Assembly (NCBI RefSeq): GCF_963678975.1
Contig: NC_089277.1
Location: forward strand, 23,193,672-23,257,671
DNA: 64,000 nucleotides
DNA from: Dysidea avara
Taxonomy: Eukaryota; Porifera; Demospongiae; Dictyoceratida; Dysideidae
Direction of reading: 5' to 3'
Shown here: positions 56,914 through 64,000 of the stretch, piece after piece
How the letters are laid out: every line of letters starts with the position of its first letter
How positions within the stretch are numbered: position 1 is the first letter of the stretch
Position numbers and translations under genes: made by a program
Notes under the pieces: generated by a model
Databases searched by the model: none
Told to the model about the DNA's origin: nothing
Seen by the model: the letters and a program-made list of their open reading frames with translations, nothing else

Positions 56914-57228
56914 CGGGGGCAGATCCGGGGGAGGGGGGTTAAAAGGATTTCATGGAACCTCAGTTTTGAACTTACTCGAGATACTCTAAATAGAGCAATC
57001 AAGATCGAAATACTCTAATAGAGCAGTCGCAGTATTCTTAAGGGAGGCTACGTGTGGAGTCATAAATAGGGAAATATAGGTGATGAGGGTATCTATGGTG
57101 AGGGGCAGCTATTGTCAGCAGGTGATGACCTTTTTTTTTCTTTTTTGGTCTTTGACATACAGCTATAAGCTGAAATCGCAATTCCAGAGTGGAACCCCCC
57201 TTTTAGAAAGTCTGGATCTGCCCCTGCG
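56914..57228. mobile_element. Short TIR element (315 bp) with G-rich ends
   Basis: Inverted ends are CGGGGGCAGATCCGG and CTGGATCTGCCCCTGCG. Inside are the dispersed motif twice (56976-57029) and a T run followed by GGTCT, as in the element at 9936-10313. I find no convincing target duplication. Confidence 0.6.
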
Positions 57229-57533
57229 CTTGCTTTTGGAAAAAAAAAACCATTTGAAGTACCACGCAAGCTGTCTCATTAACCATGTCTTACTACCTGA
57301 TTAATATGTGCGTGTATATTAAATTGTCTAACGTTTTGCTGTTTGTAGTTGTCATCAGTTTTCATGTGTTCTTCGTTTTGTACTTTGTCTTTGTGTCAGT
57401 GCTTTTATATACTGACATGAAGAACGGCTATGTCGAATGTCATGAATTTAAAACAAAAAAAAAATCCAAATCGAATTATGTTCTCTGAGTGCTGTTGCAA
57501 CCATTTTAAAGCCAATAACTTAATTGGTAAATG
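57229..57533. other. No recognisable feature
   Basis: A 67-codon hydrophobic ORF (57285-57488) is present, but nothing supports it as a gene. Confidence 0.35.
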
Positions 57534-58910
57534 CTAGAGGCGTACCGATATAAGAAAACTCAATACCGAACCGATATGGATTGATCATTTTGAAACCGAT
57601 ATGATACCGATTCGATATACCGATATAACTAAGTGTAGCTATTTATATTTGAGGAACCACATAATATAATGACATGTTTAACTATTTTCAACTACTGAAG
57701 AAACTACTGAAGACAGTCTTAAGATGATTGGCTATGCTTGGTTACCCATGGTGGTGTGGCCTCTATTGACAGCTCAGACTATAAGGCACCCATAAATATT
57801 TTAATACATGCCCCTGCCAAGGTTAGTCCGGATTACTCTGCATTTTAATGGTTTGTAGAGATGGTTGGTTGTTTTATGCTGTGCTCTTGGTTCATCTTAT
57901 TGCTGTTTCCCCAGGCACACCACTATGAGTGTTTGTTGTATGATTGGTAAGCTTTGTGACAACAAAATAGTAATTATCCATGCACTTAGATGGCTTCATG
58001 TAGCGTACTGTGTGCTTTTAGACAAGGAAATAACTACTGTTTCTTTCCCTTGTTAGCTAAATAATAGGGTTTATAATGGGGCTTAATCATTGGAGTCTCC
58101 TCAAGATAGTTCAGTTGTGTATCGGTGTATCGTATCAGTTTTTAGCTGCAATATTGGCTCCAACCGATATAGTAGAAATCAGTGTTGAAACCGGGTCACT
58201 ACTGCTGACCCGGATGACCCACTGACCTGGATAGCAATCCGGGTCAGACCCAGATGTGACCCGGATTGACCCAGATTAAATAAAGCCGAGGCGTGCGATA
58301 AGAGCTATGTTTTGGGTATAGTCTCGAGCGAGCAAACGAGACTACGTTTTGAGCGTTCGATTCATGTTGAGTAAATGAGTAATTATGTGATAACTAAGCC
58401 GGTAAGTTTATAATTTAAAATCAGTCAGTGGGTTTGGTTCCACGTAGCTACTGTGAGTTACAGACAGCAATTGAATGTGGCTTCGTACATACTTAGTATT
58501 GCAATTTCCCAACATATTAAATGGGTTTGGCTCACAAAAGTACTTATCCTGCTGCAAGACTGGACCTAGACTATATACAACTCATACAATAATCGATCAG
58601 TGGGCGTGGCTCCACGTAAGCTTGCAGACAGCAACGGACACAGTTTTGTGCTACAGACTGCACTTACTAATAAATGGGCGTGGCTGAACGTATGTTTGTA
58701 ATGCAATAAGTGGGCACGAAAGAGCTACGCGACTAGCGTTTATAGGTTCCACGTCATCAAACAATCAATCCGGGTCAGATCCGGATAATTTGTAAACCGG
58801 ATGACCCGGAGAAAATGTGACCCAGATGACCCGACCCGGTTTCAATGCTGGTAGAAATGTCTATATTGGCCGCCAATACAATATGTATCGGTATATCGAT
58901 ACACCTCTAG
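57534..58910. mobile_element. Outer MITE with CTAGAGGCGTACCGATA ends, hosting a second MITE
   Basis: The ends are CTAGAGGCGTACCGATAT and ATCGATACACCTCTAG. ACCGATAT-type words repeat near both ends. The central part is displaced by the 671-bp element at 58180-58850. I see no clear target duplication. The ends resemble hAT-type ends. Confidence 0.7.
58180..58850. mobile_element. hAT-type MITE (671 bp), perfect 8-bp TSD, nested
   Basis: The ends are CAGTGTTGAAACCGGGT and ACCCGGTTTCAATGCTG. GTAGAAAT flanks both sides (58172-58179, 58851-58858). GACCCGGAT words recur at both ends as subterminal repeats. A partial internal duplication (CAGTGGG-TGG-TCCACGTA) occurs near 58425 and 58600. Confidence 0.93.
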
Positions 58911-59717
58911 CAATGTTAATTTGTTCTCACTACTACTGCTCCAGTAGGTCTGGTACAGTACAGCTCAGTATTAACTTTGTTAATTGTGACAGTCGAATTG
59001 TGCTAATAGTCCGGCAGACAGGAGGGTGAAGTGTACACAATGGTCTATAGTTTATATGAATGCAGTTTTAGGTTGTCCTCTATGCTTAAAACAATATTCC
59101 ACCTGCTGGACAGGTGTCAACAATGAGCATTTGCCATAGCAACAATGAGCGTTTGCCATAGTAACAAAAGTAAATAGCTACATAGCAATACTACAAATTC
59201 TATTAACAAAATTGTGCTTAACTTTTACCAAAACTTGCTTTATTCAAACCTAAGCAAATTTGGACTAGCAACAATTAAAATTGATGTCATAAATTGAATA
59301 GGCATATACTATGTACGTGTTGGGCTGGATCCTTGAAACTTTTAATACGCTCAGGAATGAAATTATGCAAGTTCGTTAAGTTTGGCTCGTTTGTAGTACT
59401 ATTTAACCACTTCAATTTCTTTTCATTCGTGACACTTTATTTACAATGAATGAAAATATTCCCATTGTATATATTTCCAATGGGGAAGCCATAAAATTAC
59501 TTAATCTGTTACAGCCCTTTCCTGAACTTGTATATATGGAGTTAAACTGAACATGTTTCACATTTACTGTCATCTAGTTGGATAAAATGTTACTCCTCTT
59601 GAGAACATATCCAATGTTCATTATTTAAGCTACAGTACATGTACACTGTATTTTATCAGGGTTCAGCTCAACGTGTACATACTAGTTACCTCAGAAGACA
59701 AGTCAAGACAAATGTAT
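58911..59717. other. No recognisable gene
   Basis: A 23-24-bp word (CAATGAGCATTTGCCATAG) is doubled near 59120-59165. Otherwise featureless. Confidence 0.4.
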
Positions 59718-60580
59718 ATCTAATCAAAAACTGCCAAGCTGTAAGAAAAGGGTGCGGCCTCCAAAAAAACCACGGTGAAAAAAGATGTGAAATCCAAGGT
59801 GGCAGCCAAGTAATGGTTGTGATGGTAGGTTAATGGCAAAAATTTAATAATGACAATTCAGGCGAATTTACTTTGCCTCTTCAAAGATTTGGTCCCAAAT
59901 TCACCTGAATTGTTGTTATTAAAAAATTTTGCCATTAACCTACCATCACAGCCATTTCTTGGTCGCCACCTTGGATCTCACATCTTTTTTCACCCTGGCT
60001 TCTTTGGAGGCCGCACTCTTTTTTTACAGCTTGGCTGTTTTTGATTAGATATCACTTCTTTTTATAATTTTGTACCAAAAGCCAGCCTATTGCCAGCTTT
60101 GGGTATTTCTTTTAACTTGTATTTTTCTTGCATATAGGAATAATGATTATTAAGAAGAAAATTATTATTATAATTGTTTAGCTATACATGCACATTTAGC
60201 AATATCTTAGTAATTAGTACAATTGTGTTGATTAATTCTGTACAGGATGAATTGCTAGCAGCTGAAATTGGAAATGTGTATAAAACTGAAATTTGGAAAT
60301 ATGTAGGTAGCTGAAATTTCTATAGGAGGAATCATAATGTAACTGTGTAACTGTACTGTTAGACTACATAGTGAGCAGTGTGTAGTTGAACTCACCACAG
60401 AGTGACTAGTAACCTAACTATACTGTACAGAAAGAATTGCAAGATACTGTAGCTGAACTTTCTACAAGCTAGTTTTCTTATAGATGAACCCTCTACTCGG
60501 TGACATGTTTCTAGCTGAACTCTCTACAGGGTGACTTGATTCTATCTGATTACTCTACAAGGTGATTTGTTTCTAACTGA
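59718..60580 (+). mobile_element. HLE copy 4, decayed 5' part
   Basis: A complete foldback (59718-60050) starting TCTAATC after an A, then the linker (AGCCTATTGCCAGCTTTGG), then about 340 bases of strongly diverged array (TAGCTGAACTCTCTACAGGG at 60515). There is no 3' module or terminal hairpin, so it is 3'-truncated. Confidence 0.8.
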
Positions 60581-60589
60581 TCCTAAATT

Positions 60590-61890
60590 TTCACATGTTT
60601 TATACCAATTCCTTAACTTCCAGGGCATCCACTGTGCAAGTAGCCAACATCTAAGTTTCCCACCATTTTAGATAGTTTTTAAACTGTGGTTGATTGTATC
60701 AAGCAAGCTCCAAAAAGGGAGGGAGGCGGGGCCTGGAAGGAGGGCAAGAGGCTGTTCAAAGGAAGGAATAAGAATGAGTTATGGGCCATTTAGGTTTCAA
60801 AACTGACTACAATGGAACGAAATTCACAGCAGAGGTATTTATTCAACACCACAGAGCTGTACAGCTACATACAGCCATCTCTAGGCTGACTAGAGCTCCA
60901 TTAAGGCCCCGCACTGTACACTCAGATTTCCACTGGGCTTGTGAAAAGCAGCCAGCAAAACCAGACCACTCAAATCTAGCTGGTTGTGATTGTGAAAGTT
61001 GTTTATTCATGTAGCTTTGTGTTCTGTGTGAAAAATCCGATTTGCTGACATGTGTGATAAGACCGGTTTCCCGGGCTGGGTCACATTTATATACAGTGAC
61101 ATACAAGCCAATTCTTTGGATCAAACTATAGCTTTATTTAATTTTCAGGCATTTATTTTACATCAGTGGTGTACTGTAATAAAGACCATAGCTACAAGTT
61201 TGGAGCAAACTTTTGAAAATGGCTAACTTAAGATTGGATCTTGAGGTACTTTTACTCAAATCCCTGCATTAGAATGCATAGCACATTATATGTAATTTTT
61301 CTGTGGAACAGCTTACTATTTTAGTCTGCTAGCCTGATCACCATTTACAACTAGCCAAAAGTAATTTACAACTAGCCTTTTAGCCACAGCTAGATCCCTT
61401 TTTAGCTTCTGTAGGAAGGTCTAAAGCTACAAGTTTGAAATTTTCACTGTGAATATGGTGAACCACTTTAATTCATAGTAAGTTAGCTGGTGATATAACC
61501 ATAATTTTGAGTATCGGTTATGATGGTATCTGTAACACAAGCATGTCACCATGGGTGGTGGTGGGTAGTCAATTCGTATATAAGCAGAAAATGGCAATGT
61601 AGGTCATATGGTGTCTCTAGCCTTTAAAATTGGACTTTGAAACCACCTGTGCCCCTGCAAATGAGTGCAATTTATGTACAAAATATCTGTCCAAGGCTGT
61701 TCATAAGTCTTTAGCCTTCTGTTTTAGCTGGCCAGTAGCATTTCAAGGTGCCTGAGTGCTCCCAGTGGCAGAAAAGCAGCCAGAGCAAATTGGTGACATG
61801 ACTGTGTATTGTATTGGCAGAATTGGAGTCATTACATTAAAAATGTTGTTACTTTCAATAATTGTAATATATTATAGTTTCATTTTACTT
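60590..61890. other. Mostly unrecognised; fragment of the 17.4-kb MITE family
   Basis: 61308-61411 (minus) carries CAGAAGCTAAAAAGGG and CTAGTTGTA, as in 17412-17994. A decayed GTGACC-type end may lie at about 61070-61087 (GGGCTGGGTCAC, then ATTT). The 77- and 93-codon ORFs near 60.8-61.1 kb are opposite strands of the same sequence and match nothing I know. Confidence 0.45.
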
Positions 61891-61893
61891 CAG

Positions 61894-62060
61894 TGTACAC
61901 CGTAACTAGTTACTCGCTACTTTTAAGTGTTTTAATACATTACAGTTACATATTACACTGGTGAAAATGTAACTAATTACTTATTACACGTTACTATTTA
62001 GTGTAATATTACTACAGTTATTGCAGTTACACATTACTTTTCATTAAAACTTTTACAGCT
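61894..62060. repeat. Subterminal region of the hAT element at the right edge
   Basis: Dense GTAAC / GTTAC words (GTAACTAGTTAC, GTAATATTACTACAGTTA). It starts with CAGTGT, which resembles the end of the 53634-54156 MITE. Confidence 0.65.
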
Positions 62061-62065
62061 GATTA

Positions 62066-63980
62066 CTAATGACTGTTGAAAACCACAAAGCAAATAAACT
62101 TTTCAAGCCTAGCATCAGTTAGTCTGTTTGTTTTAGGTGTCAACACCAATCCTCCAAGGCTAAACAGCCTCTCCACTGAGGTACTAGATGGTATGGTCAT
62201 ATTGTATTCTAGAAACAGCTTCATACTTGTTAAGGCATTCATATTGCTTTGCATTATTCAAATAATCATTCACTTCAGATCTATGTAACTCTGAGTGGTA
62301 CAATCTTCGTCTGAATCAAAGTCATAAAAATGATCTTTCTCATTGCTACTAGCTTGTGATTCTGGTTGCCATGACTGATTCTCAGTCACTATGACATCAT
62401 CACCATTACATAACCTAACTTCGTGAATTAGAAGTTGCTTGTACTGATCTTTCTTTGACTGATCATCAACACACCTCAACCTGAATTTAGGTAGTGTAAT
62501 TGCTGCAACAATAGCACCATCGCTATGAAATACAGTAGCAAACTGTCATGTAGTCAAGGTCTCTATATTGCGTCAACCATTCCCACAGTTGTAGAAGATA
62601 GTTAAGGGATCAAAGCCTTTGTTTTTATAATTATCATCGTCAATGTTGGCAGTAATGTACCGTAAAAGCAACTGTCTTCCCCCTGCAGGATGTCTAATCC
62701 TCTGGCTACAGGTTTCATGACAGAACGGTATTCCTTTAAGAAAACAATCTCTCTTTCAACAAAAGAGAGATTGTTTTCAATTCTAGTATGAAGCTCATTC
62801 AGCTCTGATGTCGTGTTTTCTGTGATTCTCACTACAACATCATAATTATTGTGAATTCCAATGTGTTTGCTGGGTACAAGAATTTTCTCTTTGCTACTTC
62901 CTGAGCACTATCAGATGTAACAGTTGAGTGGCTGACTTTATTTCAAAGAGCTGAACACTTGGCTAGGGAGCTTCTGTAAATGGTTCTTGAATTTGGAGAT
63001 GTTGACAGATACTTGTCAATATCTGTACTGGCTACTAAGTCAGTGTGTGTGCAGCACACCTCTCATGGGCTGGTAAGTCATACTGAACTTGGGTTAGTTC
63101 ATCTTTTGTGTCCATGGTTAGCAATTGATCCATGTTCTCGAAAGTGACCTCATCTGAACCCTCTAGAGAACCATGTGAATCATCTTCCATGGTGAAACTT
63201 GATGTTGCTACTTCCTCTGTAGAGACTGATAATTGATCTGATGTTTGATGAAATAATGAAAAAGCCTTAATGAAATTTGAGCCATTATCAGTTATAGTTG
63301 CTGTAATTTTTCCAGTAAGACCATAACTATTGTGTATCTGCTCTATGCTGGCACCTAGGACATCATATATGTGGTGGCCCGCTACTCTGGTACAGGCAAG
63401 TGCTGCCTTGCATCGCTGTAAAGTAACTGGGTCTATCCAATGTGCTGTCATTCCTAAGAGACTTCTGTTGTGAGCAGACCACACATCAACTGTGGTTGAA
63501 ACATAATTGACATTATCTAAAGCCTCCTCAACTTGTTGGACCATGTGATCATATAATGTATCCAAATACAAGGTAAAAGACTTTCTGTCTGGCATTTGTG
63601 TGGAACAGAGACCACCAATTAACTTTCGAAATGCAGGAGATTCGACAGTCGATAATGGTAGCATGTCCTCAATGACATAGTCTGAGAAGAACTGACGAAG
63701 TCTTGTAAATGAAACATTATTTCCTGTTAGCATGCACTGTTTCTTTGGCTGACTTCCTTTTCATTATCATCAACTTTCTTTCTCTTCCCACTACTTAATA
63801 GTGGAACTTCCTTTGCAACTAATGACACTTTTTGTGAACCCTGGAAAGGCGAGTTTTAAAATTTGAAGTCGTGTTGTGTGCACTAAATAGGGTCTTGCTT
63901 CTGGGACATAGAGTGCAACTAATGTTCTTGCTTCCCTCTTCAAGAATTTCAAAATTGTGGCTATATTTCCAGCCATAAAA
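62066..63980 (-). pseudogene. hAT transposase with BED zinc finger, broken
   Basis: Reading right to left on the minus strand: a BED-type finger (SCTLCPRSKTLFSAHNTTSN, then RLSRVH, about 63840-63940); a long open frame (63035-63733) with YVSTTVDVWSAHNRSLLGMT (the first catalytic D lies in TTVDVW), then TATITDNGSNFIKAF (second D) and [10 protein letters not shown] (the RW/H region); LKEYRSVMKPVARGLDILQG (62650-62720); and the C-terminal hAT dimerisation block SVERLFSLGGLVLTPKTNRL (about 62100-62190), which normally includes the last catalytic E. Stops at about 63.03, 62.8-63.0, 62.48-62.6 and 62.26 kb interrupt it. The N-terminus may extend past the window edge. It acts on DNA in the nucleus in active relatives. 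Related to ZBED-type transposases. Confidence 0.85.
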
Positions 63981-64000
63981 GGTTGCAGTAGACCCAGTAG

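Noticed and set aside
60930-61087. A fourth GTGACCGG-family MITE
   Set aside because: GGGCTTGTGAAAA at the left and GGGCTGGGTCAC at the right are suggestive, but the inverted match is poor and no 4-bp duplication is visible.
60781-61124. Opposing 77- and 93-codon ORFs
   Set aside because: They are the two strands of the same stretch. Neither shows a domain or a paralogue in the window.

Overview
The window looks like accessory DNA from an AT-rich animal genome, most likely a sponge and otherwise another early-branching marine invertebrate. This is inferred from three things: a gene family with a beta-helix-like ectodomain and a multi-pass membrane C-terminus that, as I recall, is expanded in sponges and cnidarians; the mix of LINE, BEL/Pao, Gypsy, hAT and Harbinger remnants; and the absence of any bacterial gene organisation. 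The species cannot be named from the sequence alone. Most open reading frames here are chance ORFs, repeat translations or transposon debris. Only one ordinary gene looks intact: a single-exon F-box protein of about 633 codons at 6312-8213 (+).

Layout. 1-1020 is the decayed C-terminus of a multi-pass membrane gene whose better-preserved but also broken paralogue lies at 38281-47160. 1059-6150 holds a hAT-type MITE, GC-rich repeats, one possible exon and two LINE tails just upstream of the F-box gene. 8214-12291 is gene-poor with two MITEs. 12292-15251 is a reverse copy of a large composite element, called HLE here (Helitron-like element). 15323-16102 holds LINE and repeat debris. 16440-21880 is a decayed BEL/Pao retrotransposon carrying three nested MITEs. 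22029-22525 is a 9/18-bp minisatellite fused to a Gypsy reverse transcriptase fragment. 23149-28147 is HLE copy 1. 28255-29757 is a Harbinger-like element plus LINE tails. 29760-38280 is mostly featureless, with LINE pieces near 34.6 and 36.5-37 kb. 38281-47160 is the membrane-protein pseudogene, split by HLE copy 2 (40471-45829), which itself carries a hAT MITE. 47280-64000 contains further hAT MITEs, several minus-strand LINE fragments, long microsatellites, an inverted SINE pair, a decayed HLE copy and, at the right edge, a broken hAT transposase gene with an N-terminal BED finger.

The most unusual object is HLE. It is about 5 kb with a fixed order: a 324-bp near-perfect foldback beginning TCTAATC, a linker, roughly 110 copies of a 31-bp repeat whose unit contains a small inverted repeat, then a conserved 0.9-kb module ending in a 7-bp-stem hairpin and CTTGA. 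All copies with readable ends sit between A and T without an obvious target duplication, as Helitrons do, but the 3' end is not the canonical CTRR. A second recurring oddity is a short motif (TTCTATTAGAGTATCTCGAT) found at about twelve places inside unrelated repeat families. Seven non-autonomous elements have recognisable 8-bp target duplications, so hAT transposition has been a main shaper of this region. One MITE (53634-54156) shares subterminal sequence with the hAT transposase locus at the right end, which makes that family its plausible source of transposase.
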